64,000 bases of DNA from Krasilnikovozyma curviuscula (GCA_014825775.1 MVAQ01000003.1:1-64000); one strand, 5' to 3'. Shown: positions 11,534 through 24,400, counted from the stretch's first letter. Notes: generated by a model from the letters alone, not told the origin. Made by a program: numbers and translations.

Positions 11534-13434
11534 TCACTCCGAAAGCACGTTCTCCTTGATCAAGCTAGCGGCGACATCAACCATCCTCTGCCTGACGCCC
11601 GCCTCGTCCTTAACCTCAAATACCCTTCTCGGCCTCTGTTCAATACCTTCAAGTTCCTTGGGAATGACATCCTTCGCGAAATTGAGCCCTGGCAGGGCGT
11701 CTTGCACCGCACCGATGAACTTTGCTGGGTGTGCCGTCGAGAGAGTGATGATGACGGCGTTGTCAGAACTGGCAAAATCGAAGGCAGATCGTCAGGTTAA
11801 GCCGAGAGCTTTGGAAGTAAAATTTTTAATCTCACGTGGATGGAAGGAGGTCGGAAGTCACTTTGAGGCCGACAGCGGTGTGTGGGTCCGCAACATAAGA
11901 TTCCTTTTCGAAGTAAAGCTTGATGGTTTGTGCAGTCTGGTAACGCAGAAACAATTCTTCAGAAAGAGTACCACGAGAACCAACGAAACAGTCCCGGGAT
12001 CTACTTACCTCTTCGTTTGACACTCGTCCTGCCAAGAAGTCTCTCTGTGCAACCTTGAGGACCTCAGCTCCGCAATCTACTCCGCCATTCTTTTTCAATG
12101 CGTCCATCCATCCCTTCAAAGTTTCACTGGCCTTGGCCTGATCTTTCCCACCACCGACAGTCTCCAACGCAAAGTACCACAGCAACCTCTCAAAGTTACT
12201 CGATACCAGGATGTCCATCGCGGGGCTCAATGTCTCCCTGACGGTGCCATCGCCCGCCTTCTCATACTTCCCACTCTGGAAGAAGCGCGTCAAGATGTCA
12301 TTCTCATTTGTTGCGACAACGAGCTTCGACGAAGGCAAGCCGAGCCGCTTGGCGTAGTAACCTGCAAGAATGTCGCCAAAGTTGCCAGAGGGAACGACGT
12401 ATTGGACGTCTTTGCCTGGAGCGGCTTTCGATAAGGCGAGGTAGGAGTGGAAGTAGTAGACGATTTGAGCAAGAATACGGGCCCAGTTGATTGAGTTGAC
12501 GGCGCCCAGTTTGTGTGTGCCGTTGAAGGTTGGGTCGGAGAAGCAGGCTTTGACGGCGTCCTGTAAGGTTGAATAAGAAAAATATCTCAACAAAAAAAGA
12601 ACGTTGAGGGGAGTACACCGTTGGGAGTTTTAATCACCTGGCAGTCATCAAAAGTTCCTTCGACGGAAACACAGTGGACGTTGGAGTCGAGGATGGAAGT
12701 CATCTGAGCTTCCTGGATTGGTGAAACTCGTCCTTTAGGGAAGAGCATGAAAATGGAAATATCGTCCTTTCCTCGAACACCGTAGATAGCAGCTCTGTTA
12801 AGAGTAGATCAACTGGTGAGTTTTGGACAAGGACAATTTATATCAGCGGGAAAAAGGGCACAACGCCACGGACTTACGAGCCAGTATCACCACTGGTAGC
12901 ACCCAAGATGGTGAGCTTCTCCCTATCAGCAGCATCAGCTGCTTTGCCCTGATTCCTTCTCTTCAAGAAGTATTCAAAGATGTTGCCTACAAACTGGAGG
13001 GCGACGTCCTTGAACGCAAAAGTTGGGCCATGGAAAAGTTCCAAAATGTATTCCTTTTCGCTGATTTTGTGTAAAGGAGTCGTCTGTGGGTGTCTAAATG
13101 TTGCGTAGGAGGTGTCGATGATGTTCTTGAGATCAGCTCTTGGAATTTCGGTCGATGGAATGAAGAGGGAGAGGATTTCGAGTGATAGTTCCGGGAAAGT
13201 GAGGTCCTTCCAGGATTGCTGCCAGTCGGAGGGCAGTGAGGGGATCTCTGAGGGGATGTAGAGTCCTCCGTTGGGGGCAAGACCCCTCATAACAGCCTGC
13301 GAAAGCAGCGAAATTTCCCGGTACCAATTAGTGAGTTGCTCCTGCGAGAGCATAACAGACTTATAGAAAAACGGGATGCTTACCTCCTCAAACGTGAGTC
13401 TTTCCTCTCCTCCTCTGGTTGACAAGTATTTCAT
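11534..13434 (-). CDS. THR4: threonine synthase
   Basis: PLP enzyme converting O-phosphohomoserine to threonine, the last step of threonine synthesis. The start ATG at 13434 gives MKYLSTRGGEERLTFEE, followed after an intron by AVMRGLAPNGGLYIP, the typical N-terminus. The PLP lysine lies in GPTFAFKDVALQF (13035-12990). The phosphate-binding part follows: LGATSGDTGSAAIYG across an intron, then the glycine-rich VVPSGNFGDILAGYYAKR. The C-terminal exons read DPHTAVGL, then AHPAKF and a final VLSE. Six exons are needed. The fold looks complete and of normal length for fungal Thr4. The upstream region carries a TGACTC core that could be a Gcn4-type site. Confidence 0.96.
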
Positions 13435-14353
13435 TTTTAATGAGTATGATTTGTTGTGGGTTGAGTCGAAACAGGCGGCGAAACGTGCGAGTCACTTTAT
13501 TTTTTTTTGCTGCGACGCTGGCGTGATTTTGCCGCTGGGGACGTAAACACGATTTGGTGCTAGTTGGAAGAAATTACATTTAGATATTTGTCAGAAGCAA
13601 TCGTGGTGTGTTTTTACTCACAAGAATAAGAACTTTCTACCGGCTGAACCATTGAAAGCTGCGCGTTATCGGTACGCGATTATCTCTTTGTTTTGGCCAT
13701 CAAAGAGGAAAGACTGAGGAGGGAAATGGGTGGATATTCAATTACATAGTACCTTCAGCCTACCCCAGATGTGGTTTCAAACCAGTATCCCATCCTTTGA
13801 TAGCCTTGAGCGATCAACAACGCCGGCGCATCCATCATCACATTCATAAAGCGAGGAGAATATCTTACAGCTAACTAGCAAAATGTAATGCAAGGTTGTT
13901 AGTTGTCTCTGCTTGGCCCTTAACAGGTCTTAGAAAACGATATCCGCCCCGCCCAGGACACGACAGGTCAGTCCGTTTGATGTGCCAAGAGCTACTGCAA
14001 TCATCTCATTTAGCAGGAAATAGGAACCGTTTCACAAAGATCGTGCTGACTGGTCAAAATGATAGCTATTCACAAAACCTAGGTTTGGAAAGGAGGTCGG
14101 GTACAAAAACTGGCAAGATATTACAATGGTTGTAGTTCCTTTGTTTTCTTAGCCTGGCGCACCACCGCTTTGAGACTGTACAGTCTGTCCAAGAAGCAAC
14201 TACAGTCTTCAGGTGTATTCCGAGGCACCAGATTCTGTTTCTAGGAGGTCAAACAGGCTGCTAGATTTTTCAATAATTATTGATCATTTCTGATCTGGTG
14301 CACTGTCAGTATCAGACTTTGAAACTTCCAACAACCAACCAAAAGGGACAAAA
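13435..14353. other. divergent intergenic region, THR4 / CWF19-like
   Basis: This 919-base gap lies between two genes reading away from each other, so it should hold both promoters. It contains a T-tract near 13498-13508. A 79-codon plus-strand frame (13896-14135) has no recognisable protein character. I see no tRNA or repeat. Confidence 0.5.
13489..13494 (-). promoter_or_regulatory. THR4: possible Gcn4-type TGACTC element upstream of THR4
   Basis: On the minus strand TGACTC is found about 55 bases upstream of the THR4 ATG. The full yeast consensus is TGACTCA; here the last base is G. Amino-acid biosynthetic genes in fungi commonly use such sites, but a six-base match is weak evidence. Confidence 0.3.
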
Positions 14354-17042
14354 ATGTCCCTCAAAGTGTAAGATCTCCTTCAGCCCAGTATCTTCAAAGG
14401 TGCTAGACTAATCCTGTCCTTTTTCTTAACTTCAGATTGTCCCTGGGAGCTGCCCAAGGTTCCATCAAAGCTCTGATTGAAAAGCAACGAACTCTTCAAG
14501 CCAAACACAACTTCGACCTGTGTGTAGTTGTTGGAGACTTCTTTGGTAGTCCTAATGCTGTTGAAGGTAGAGACGAAATAGATGAGTTGCTTTCGGATTC
14601 GTTGAATGGTCAGTCGAAAAAGCCGTTTTCCTTGTCGTGCCCTCTTCTCGGTGCTCATAGTGTCTTTCGTTCAGTTTCCGTTATAACGTACATCATGCTC
14701 GGAGAGAATCCTTTACCTTCAAAAATTAAGGCTAAGGTTGAAAAGACTGGTGGTGAAATTTGCTCAAACTTGTTCTTCCTTGGTAACTACCCTCCGTTTC
14801 TCCATTTACCCTACTCACCTCATCTGACACTTTCATTTCCCTATTGTAGGTAAAAGTGGTGTATTGACGACAGCTCAGGGGCTCAAGATTGCTACCGTTG
14901 GAGGAACATGGAATGCAGAGCTTTACGATTCACCGTCTTCGTCCTCTTCTGCCTCACAAGAAGTCATAACATCCCAGGACATCCAGTCTCTACTATCATC
15001 CCCTCACTTACCCCTCCCACCAAAATCCATCGCTAACTCCCTCTCTGAAGCATCAGCTGCGCCGATCGTCTCTACAACAGGCATCGACCTTCTCCTCCTG
15101 GAGAGCCCACCACCTTTCCTAGCCTTACCGTCACTGCAGCACTTCCCGCTGGCCGAACCTGCGAACCCACTTGCGGAAATTGTGAGAAGGGGGAGACCGA
15201 GGTACATTCTCTGGGCCGGCGGAGAGGGTTTCTGGGAGAGAGAACCGTTCGGATGGGGAGACGCCGACAGTGGGAAGGGAAGGTACTCACGTGCGGTTAA
15301 GTTGGGCAGGTTTGGGGGGGATAATACTGGTCCAGGACCGGAGGGGAAGAAAGCTAGAGTGAGTTCCTTTGTTTTCCTGTAGCAATGTCGTGAGGCTTGC
15401 TGACGTGGTTGGAATTGTACCAATCAGTCTTTCTACGCCTTTACTCTCCCTCCCCTTAATCCACCACCGCCCAAACCTGCAAATATCACAACGAATCCCT
15501 TCACTTCTGCCGGTCCTCGCGGTGAAAAACGCGGCCCACCGCTTGAATCTCAGAACTTCATCTTCAACGGCACAGGCCAAGGTGGATCATCAAATAAACG
15601 AAATAGGACGGACGGTGGTGAGAAAGGTCCACCTCCATCATCTTACATCTGCAAAATTTGTTTCGAACCAGGTAAAGCTCTCTCTTATAACCTACTTTCG
15701 CCTTACAACATGGTTCTGATGTTATTGCTTGTAATTGAACGTGGATCAGGGCACTGGATCCAAGAATGCCCACAGAAGCAGCCACCAAAAGAACCCTCAG
15801 CAACACCTCCAGAAAACTATGTCTGCAGAATCTGTGCTGAACCTGGCCATTGGATCAAGGACTGCCCTCAGAAAACCGACCGGCCAGCAACCGAAGGCGG
15901 TGTGCCGGAGAATTACAAGTGTAATATATGCGGAGAAAAACATTGGATCAAGGATTGTCCTCAGAAAGGACAGAGCTCGGGTGGAGTTGGAAAGAAGGCA
16001 CCTCCGCTTGGTCCTGACGAATGTTGGTGTGAGTTAATTTCTCATTCGCTCTGGCTATCTCCTGCTCCTGCAAGGCTGACTTCTGAATCGATTTGTTCAC
16101 TCATCTAGTCTGTTTGATGAATCCTAAAGTAACGTCAGTAACTTTCCCTTTCCTTGCTTGCTAACTCAGACCATGACACTCACACGCGTTATTGTCCTTC
16201 ATTCCGTATTTCAGTAAGCACCTCATCGTTTCAATAGGCTCAGAAACCTATGTCACTCTACCAAAAGGTCAGCTACCACCGACTTCTTCGAAGTTAACTC
16301 AGGCGACCCAGGATAAAATCACTGGTTTGCCTGTCGCTCCCAAAGTCAACTCACCCGTTCCGGGCGGTGGTCACGTTTTGGTGAGCATCTGAAAAACTGT
16401 CTCGTTCGAATTCGAAACTGACTCTTTTGTGCTGTTTGGAAAACCCAGATCATCCCAATCCAGCATTACCCAACTTTACTCTCTGTACCCGCAGAAGAAG
16501 CGATCGGCATCGTCTCGGAGATCGAGCGGTACAAATCTGCCCTCCGGTCATGCTACGCGTCGTTCAACGCGGTTCCCGTCTCCTTCGAAGTCGGTCGTCT
16601 GAGCGGTCGTGGTGGGCACGCACACGTCCAGATCATCCCCATCCCACGCGACCTCGAGGGGCTGGTGGAGAAGGCGTTCAGGGAGGAAGGTGAGAAGGCT
16701 GGGTATGAATGGGAGGCAGACACAGTCAAGGCTATGGATAGGGCGAAGGAAACAGGTAACTACTTCAAGGTGGATTTGCCTTCGGGAGGTAGGATAGTTC
16801 ACCTCATCAAGCCCACTTCACGGTTCGATCTTCAGTTTGGCAGGTGAGTGTTTAAATACGGCATGCTGCTCTCAATCGTGTCTGACTTTTTTTTTTGCTT
16901 TTTTTGCAGAACTGTACTCGCCAACTTGATGGGCATGTCCAACAGGATCGATTGGAAGGCGTGCGCGCAGACAGACGCAGAGGAGAAAGCTGATGCTCTG
17001 GCCTTCAAAAAGGCGTTCTCGTCGTTTGACCCAACCAAGTAA
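14354..17042 (+). CDS. DRN1: CWF19-like / Drn1 splicing-associated protein
   Basis: Homologue of yeast Drn1 and human CWF19L1, linked to spliceosome disassembly and lariat debranching. The N-terminus (MSLKVLSLGAAQGSIKALI, FDLCVVVGDFFG) is the inactive metallophosphatase-like domain. TYIMLGENPLP and GLKIATVGGTW continue it. Three CCHC knuckles follow at 15648-15775 (split by an intron), 15822-15872 and 15918-15960. Then comes the CwfJ C-terminal domain 1 with a HIT-like HAHVQIIPIP (16618-16647), and a C-terminal domain 2 (YFKVDLPSGG, FDLQFGR). The first exon is only 14 coding bases. The third knuckle, CNICGEKHWIKDC, is one residue short between the second Cys and the His. About ten exons are needed. 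Confidence 0.93.
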
Positions 17043-17477
17043 CTGAGACTAAAAGTGGTTCCGTGGAACCTTACCTCTATATTTGTATCGAGTTACGTTA
17101 ACCTGCCGGCCTATGAAAACAAGAACAAAGCGCAAGTGGATCGAACTAGGCTACGCTGCGTTCTCGTGCTACATTCCTACGTCACTCTCAATTTGAAAGA
17201 TTCTGGTTGTATCGTTTCACACGTTCATCTTTCTTCTCCCATTGCGCCAATCATGGGCCTGAACCTTCTGCTCTAAAATGGTATCAATGAGTCTCCTTGT
17301 TACAAGATCTTCACCTTAAATCTCTACATCTTCTCGCAGTATTAGTGATGGTCTCTGGTTTAATTTCCAACTTTTTTCGACTTCGATCACAATTTTGAAA
17401 TCTCTTCCGCCAATTTTGGAGCCTTCTCTCCCGCTGCTGGCGCCCACCACGAGAAGTGGGTCGAACCAAACAAAGTC
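17043..17477. other. intergenic, promoter of the second Zn2Cys6 gene
   Basis: This 435-base gap lies between two genes on the same strand. A 73-codon frame (17055-17276) is present, but nothing in it looks like a protein I know. Confidence 0.45.
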
Positions 17478-20400
17478 ATGAACCCAATCGACGGGGCAGG
17501 TCAAGCTTTGCTCTCCTTACATCACCAAGATCAGCCGTCTCCTATCGACGGCCTCGTATCCCTCTCCCAGTCACCCAGGCTGTTCACACCTCCTGCCCAT
17601 CCACCCCATCCTCAGCATCAACCACAGAACCCCCCTGCCTCCTCCTCAGCGCAATACGATCCAGCTGGGCGGGAATCCTCAGAAGCTTCCGGCTCCAGTG
17701 CTACTGCTGCTGCTGCTGCTGCTCCTCAACCCCCTTTAGCCGGTCCAAGTAAGAAGAAAAGGAAAGTTGAAGGAGAAACACCTCTGATTCCGGGTGTCCG
17801 TCAGACGCAGCGTGCTCCTCAGAGGTGAGTGAATAGCTACGTGTTGAAAGGGTCACAATAGCTGAACTTCGTTATTGCCTTAGTTGCCTGGAATGCTCAC
17901 GTCGAAAGGTTAGCAACTGGGAATGATTCTCACGCTTCGATTCGCTGTGCGCTGATGTGACTTTGTACCCTCGCAGATCAAGTGTGATCGAAAAGTGCCC
18001 TGTCGACCATGTCTAGCTAGGGGGGAAGGCCACGAGTGCAAAAGGGAAACCGTGGTTGTGAAGGGGAAACTCGTAGCGACGACCGGCCCAGAAACGAATG
18101 GCGAAGAACCTGTTCAAATGGAAGCACCCACGACGCTCGAAGAACTAGCTGCTGAACATGCACTGACTCAGTCGAGACTCTTCAGGTTGGAAAAGCTGGT
18201 CGCTAAGTTGACAAATCCTCCTAGTGGCGAAGGAGGCACGAATGCGTCTTCCTCGTCTCTAGTAGTTCGACCCAACAAATTCAGTTCCCAACCACCTCCA
18301 GTACAGACTGCATCACCAAACGATTCGATCCCCATTGTATTCGAAGAGATCGCTCTTGGTATCGGTAAATACACTAACGTTACAACAGCTGCAGATCACC
18401 CTCGCCATCAACAGCACCCTCTCTTAGCCAACACCTTTATCAACCAACCTCAACAAACTGGCTCTAGTCCGGCTGAAATATCTTTAGCGTCCAATCGCCT
18501 CAATAATGGCAGCGGTGGCTTCTTGGACGTGTTAGATACCAGCGCGGGACCAAGCTTAAGACCTGGTGCAGGCCTGCCATTGAACTTAAAGCCGATTGAA
18601 ATTCTGAGGAAGTTACCAGAGAAGAGAAAGGCAGACGCGTTGGTTCAAAGCTTTGCTGATGAGTGAGTCTCTCGTCTCTCTACTGAATGAAGACACGCAT
18701 CGTACACCCTGCAATCGTTTTCAGGATTGGACCTGTTTGCTTATTTGTTACATCGTTTTATATTTTATTTTAGTTTGACGTGGTTGAATGCTGTCGTCCA
18801 TATCCCGACTTTCCTTCGCGACTACGAGACCCTCTGGCGGATCCTGAAAGCGTGGGACGGGAAGAACCTGGATGAGCTGGAACAGATCGATCCATGGCAC
18901 CAGGCGGTTTTGTTCAGCATGCTTTCAACGACAGGATACCTCATGGATGAATCACAAGCGATCCTCAATTCATTTAAGCCTGGTGAGCTCCAGAAGTCAG
19001 CACAGGACTGGTTCGACGCAGCCATCCAGGTGCTGTACTCCGCCAACTTCATGTCGATCCCCAAAATTGAGAGCATACAGGCTATCATCATCCTCTCGCA
19101 CGCATTCCACTTCTCAGGTGGGACGAGCTTCCATCCGACGTTCTTTGGCGTCGCAGAGAAACTGTGCTACTCTCTGGGGCTCAACACACTTGGGTCTGAG
19201 CAGGAGAAAGGGTCGTCGTGCTCTAAGTTTCCATATAATCAAGAAGGTCCACCTGGGAGGATAGCAAGAGAGGTCGGGAGGAGGATCTGGTGGTCGATTG
19301 TAGAGTCTGTTTGGTTGTTTTTACCCATCACTGGGTTAGCCGCTCCTTCTTACATCATCGATCGCAGTCGCATGACGCATACTGATGGTTTTTGTTCTTC
19401 TTCTTTTGATCTGAGCTAGACACTGCTCTATTCACCCAAACCATTTTAACACGTCTATGCCTTCAAACATTGGCGACGACGCCCTCTGCTACCCCAACCC
19501 TCAGATTGACGAAGCCTCTGTCACAGAAGTCAGTGTGCACATTTCGTCCTGTAAGTCAGCGCAGATACTGTACGACCTCCTTGGTACGCTGCGGCCGTCA
19601 GAGACTCCATCGTACGAGGCGGTTCTCAGGTCGTCAGCTAGAATGGACGAGATTATAGGCGAACTCCCACCGGAACTGCATCCTCTCTTTGAGAAGAGAA
19701 AAAAGAGTGGGACAACGTATAGCTCTGGCACGACTTGCCAAAGAAGGTCAGTTCAACTTCGTCCATTTGATTTTTGGGAAGGGTACTGACATACGTGTCA
19801 AATCTTCAGATACCTCGCGATGCGACAAGCACATAGGAAATTCACAGTTCACCGGACTTACTTTGGACTCAGTCTAAAGGAGAGCCAGTACTCGAAGTCA
19901 AGAGCTGCTTGTGTCGAAGCTGCAGAAACCATCATCTCGAACGCGGAACAAGGTCTTCCAGCTGCTTTCTACAGGACGTGGTACGCCTGAAACCATCTTC
20001 TTGCAGCATTGATTGATGACTCATCCTAGCTTTCGTTTTCCAGGCCAATTCTTATCTGGCTCATTGCAGCTGGCATTGTGCTGTGCTTTGACCTACTGCA
20101 GCCCAAGGGTAAAGGCAAAGGCAACCAATCAAACGTTGAGGTAGTCAAGAACCTGGTGAAGCTCTTACTAGATGTTGGTGATACAACAGGAATCGCATCT
20201 CGTGGTGTGTCGTTAATCGAAGGCCTGCTCTCAGCATTGGATATGAGCGCACGGTCAGGCGCCGACACGTCTCACCTCTCATTATCAGATCTCCTCGACA
20301 TCGTCAAGGCCAAAGACAGCCTTTCGAACCCAAGTCCTTCATATTCAAATCAACAGCCAACTCCTACAGGTTCAGCTTCAACACCAGTGTCTCAACAGCA

Positions 20401-20764
20401 AATGTATAATCCTTCGCCGATGCCTCAGATTCAGCACGATCCGTTGAAGCAGCAACACCCTTTCCATGCCTCTGGCCAGCCGCCACAGCAACAGCACCCC
20501 CAGCAACAGCAGCCTCAGCAGCTTCAACAACACCAGCAGCAGCAGCATCAATCTCAGCAGGTGCAGCAGCAACTGCCAGAGATGTCGCGTCAGTCGTCGT
20601 TCTCGCATCACAGCGCAACCGACGATATTGTCGATTGGAGCCTGTCCAATGTTGACTTCCCTTACTTGCCTGAGAATGATGCCCTAAATGCATTGAATAC
20701 GTTCCTTTATGTCGGCGAATATGGGAATACGGGCTCTGGATTCTTTCCAGGCTTGAGACCATAG
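17478..20764 (+). CDS. Zn2Cys6 transcription factor with polyglutamine C-terminus
   Basis: Fungal regulator with a Zn2Cys6 cluster and a fungal_trans-type middle region. The N-terminus is Pro/Ser/Ala-rich, with an alanine run encoded by GCT repeats near 17702-17725. An SV40-like basic signal, PSKKKRKVE, follows at 17746-17772. The zinc cluster (CLECSRRKIKC, then VPCRPC and HEC) is split over three exons, the middle one (17884-17908) only 25 bases. A coiled-coil-like segment follows (HALTQSRLFRLEKLVAKL). The regulatory region starts with LTWLNAVVHIPTFLRDYETLW (18775 on), a hallmark of the family. The C-terminus has long Gln/His/Pro stretches (20380-20580). Several introns are predicted, for example at about 18663, 19339, 19752 and 19979. 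The target genes are unknown. Confidence 0.9.
17884..17908 (+). other. 25-base micro-exon with the first CxxC of the zinc cluster
   Basis: A CTTAG acceptor and a GTTAGC donor bound 25 bases that encode SCLECSRRK. The next exon opens at 17977 with IKCDRK. The cluster is contiguous only when this exon is included. Confidence 0.85.
20380..20582 (+). repeat. CAG/CAA-rich polyglutamine-coding tract
   Basis: An irregular run of CAG, CAA and CAC codons encodes Gln/His/Pro-rich sequence near the C-terminus of the second Zn2Cys6 regulator. Codons are mixed, so it is not a perfect trinucleotide repeat. Confidence 0.85.
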
Positions 20765-21459
20765 GTTTGCTGGGGGGGGGGTACAATATGCGCGTCGGGG
20801 TTCTTATCTGACCTAGTCGGTATCTGGTCCAATTTTCTCGGGCCTTGTCTTGCTCCGGTTTAGAGTTCAAAGTTGTTGTTTTGTTATGAACATCCAAGGT
20901 GGTGTCTAGGTGTCTACCCCGAAACCTTCTGCAAGGACGCGCCGATTTCGCGTCTCGGAGATAGCGTAGTGATATGAGAAGGGTCATATGTCAATCGCGG
21001 TGTTCTTACAGTTGTGTGCACAGCTCTCTGTATCTTTCTGATCCCTCCTCTTTGTTGTAAAGGCGAATTAAGGTTTTGAATATCATGTCTGTCCTCGAGG
21101 AAAGCTGCGCCACTTTTTCTGCAGAGACGAAAGCTCCGAACAAGAATCGACTTCAAACAACAACCTTATTCTTCAAAATATATCCAGCCTGGTAGAGGAA
21201 GACTACGCCATTGAGTCTGTACGTGTTTCTATCTCTCTTGGACATTGATTCCGTTCCTTTGGCGGTTCTGAGCCACGCGTACCGTTTCACAGCCCTACCC
21301 ACTTCGACTGATAACTCTTGGATACTACTGTGCCATAACCGCAGAAGCGTCACAAATACACAGCCGGAGACTGAAACATCAGTTAACCACCAGTATTTGC
21401 CATCGGATTGGGCTTGGGAGAAGGATTCTTTGCGTTTGGAAGGGAGTCGATGAATAGGG
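20765..21459. other. intergenic, with a 10-base G run
   Basis: This 695-base gap separates two plus-strand genes. A run of ten G lies at 20772-20781, just after the stop codon. The minus-strand frame at 21153-21467 has no recognisable domain. The 5' leader and promoter of the next gene must lie here. Confidence 0.5.
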
Positions 21460-24400
21460 ATGATCATGGTACCAACAGCCCTACCTCACCCTCCTCAGCC
21501 GCTCATACCACCTTCAAGGCAATCATACGACCTACCAGCATCATCTAGCAGCAGTATAGGCAGTCAGTTACCCACACCGCCGTCGTTCAGGCTGAGCGAG
21601 GATACCGCTGCCGCTGAGAGGCACAGGCCGTCAATCAGCGTGAAACCCATCCATGCCAATGGAGACTCGACCAGTGTCTCAATGGATAGAGCTCCTAGCT
21701 TACCTGACCTGAGCCCCGTTAGTCCTCTGGTGAGTTCGAGCAGGTTTTCTTTCGTCCTTTCCCCCTCTTTTCGCAGCAGGCGACAACAGGGTGTCACTGT
21801 CACCACAGAGGTTCTCTTACCAACATTGTTTCCGGATTCTCTCTGTGCCGTTCTTCATCTACAGATCTTCCAAGATAGGCCTGGAGAGCTCTCGTACTCG
21901 ACCTCAGCGCGTTCTACTCACTCCAACAGCACTACAGGCACCTCCTCCCTTTCACCTCCGTCGACACTAATAAAACAAGCGCCGTACCGCTCAAATTCAA
22001 CTGCTGCTCGAGAGATCGACTCTTCAGAATCATTCACTTCTCTACGAGGTCCAACTTTCCACCTCAACTCATTAAAAAGGCTGAATATTGGCCAATACTC
22101 ACCCAAAAAGGAGAACTTTCGCGATTCGAGCTCGTCGCCATCTGATGACCAAGAACAAACTCCTAAAATGCCATTCCCACCTCAGCATCAACAGCACAAA
22201 GAAGACCAGTTGGCTGAATCTTCTCTGACCCCTAACACAGCGTCGACTTTTGGAGTGAATGCCAGGGCGCAGCGGTCTTCGACACCCGCCGCTGATTCGG
22301 ACTATACGCCTTCGCATCACTCATCATCAACGTCCGCCAATTTTCCTTTCATGCTGTCTGAAAGCAATATTGGTGGTCAACACAATGCCAACGGTGGGAT
22401 CCTTAAAAATGTAGCAGCAGCAGTACAACAGCCGCATTCAGCCTCACACACCCCACTCCCTTACTTGACATCGCCTGCACCACCCATCATGCGTCGGAAA
22501 ACGGTTGGTAACAGCCTGATACCTTCCAATAATACTACTGGTGCTCCAACAACTGGTCTTGGAATTGCAGATGGAGATAGACCTACCATATCTGCCAACG
22601 AGATCGATATCACCAGTCCTGAGTTTGAAGAAGAGGCTGTGGATGAAGTAGGAGACTTTCGACTACCAACAGCTAGAAGAGACGTTACGCCACCAGTTAA
22701 TGATGAAAATCCGGATGGTGAAGGACACGTTAATGGTGATGACGAACCGAATATGGCTGGCCGAGGTTCAAGACAATACTTCTCTCCTGTTGCCAATTCA
22801 AATAGTCTTCCATTGCCTACAATGGGTCCCCGTTCACCATCATTAGCATCCTTTCCACCTCCAATCTCCCCAAATCATCAAGCTTCTCCTTCACTTAGCT
22901 CTGTTAGCGGTACACCTGTCGCCGGTGGTCTCTCGAACTCTCCCAGTGCGACGTTCACACGGAATCTCCCAAGTCCACCTTTGAGACCAATCAGAGGAGA
23001 TACCATCTCACAGTACATCCCTGCTGGATTGGGCGATTCCTTGGGACCGTATCCTACCCGACAGTCGATGCATAAAACTCAAAACTCACTCGGCGGGGCG
23101 TTACCGAACGGATCTACTTCATCTCTCCATCAGCAACTGCTTCAGCAACAACCGCCCCCTCTGCCCACTTCAAGCAGCTCAGTAGCTCTGGCTCGACTAC
23201 GCCTTGGAAGTGGACCTCCAAGACCACCTCCTCAGGCCGAGATTTGTATCGAGTGCATGACTCGAGACCGAGACTTGGCCGATGTCGATGTGTACTCGGC
23301 AGGAGCATGGGCAAGGAAAAGTGATGTCGATCTGGAAGATATGCTTTTGAGAGAGGAACAAGGCGAGGACTTGACGGCTGAGCTGAAAGGTGGGAAGGAA
23401 TGGGAAGGTGGTGGTCCGTTAGGAATGGGTAAGGGTATGAGTGCGACAGTTCCGGTCGAAAGAGCCAGGCGATATGTGGCTGGTGAAGAACTTACAGAAT
23501 TGAGGTTGAGAGAGTGGACCATCAAGGTGCGTTATGCTGCATGTTTGCGTCGTGTTTAGCGAAGACTGACACCTCATTTCGAATCGTAGAATCCACCTGA
23601 ATCGACCCATCGCTTCCAAACTCTTCAAAAATATCTTCGATCACAACATGACCTACTCAACGAAGAAGGAAACTCCAGAGGGGCAGCCAACCTTGAGTCT
23701 CGTCTCTTATCAACAAAGATGAAGGAAACCTTTGCTCAGCTTGGACGAGGTGTGCAGCGTCCCTCTTACGATGGTCCAAATCCAATCTCAGTGAATAGAA
23801 GCTTGCCCTCAACGATACCATTGTCGATCAGCTCTCGTGCTATCAAAGATCCTTCCAACAGAAGAACCTCGGGAATGGAATCTTCACCTGCGTTAGCGCC
23901 TCGTCCTCAATCCACGCTTGCAACACTTTCCTCTCAGGAGCTCAGCCATCTTCAGTATGAGCAACAACAAGAAGTCCTTCGTGGTCCATCTTCTTCTGGA
24001 AATCCCAGAATATCAAGTGCATCAACGTTGTATAAAAAATCAGGCGAAGATGGTGGTGACATTCGACAGATTGCGTCTTACTCCAATGCACAAACAAGTC
24101 GACAAAGCAGGGACACATCGTTGGACAAACCTGTTCGGCCGTTCTCATTCGCAGTTTGGGCTGGCAATGGTGGTCGACACAGGAGCAGCAGCTCGGCGAG
24201 CACCAACAACATCTTTGGGCGGTTTGGTAGCGGAAGGAGCGAAGCAAGCGACGGAGCTTCTGGCTGGAACGGTAGTGGTAGCATGATGGACATGCAGTAA
24301 GTCTTTCCATAAATCTTTGATTTGGCTATCCCTGAATCTCCCTTTTTTTTTCTCAGCCTTGGAGTTGAATCGGATCGAATCAAAGCCGCTCGCGCCAACT

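Noticed and set aside
20380..20582. CAG-rich stretch as a possible repeat array or CRISPR-like structure
   Set aside because: It is an irregular codon run in frame with the regulator and encodes Gln/His/Pro; there are no spacers or unit repeats.
21153..21467. 104-codon minus-strand frame before the large disordered protein
   Set aside because: No domain or matching neighbour exon; it overlaps the leader of the plus-strand gene.
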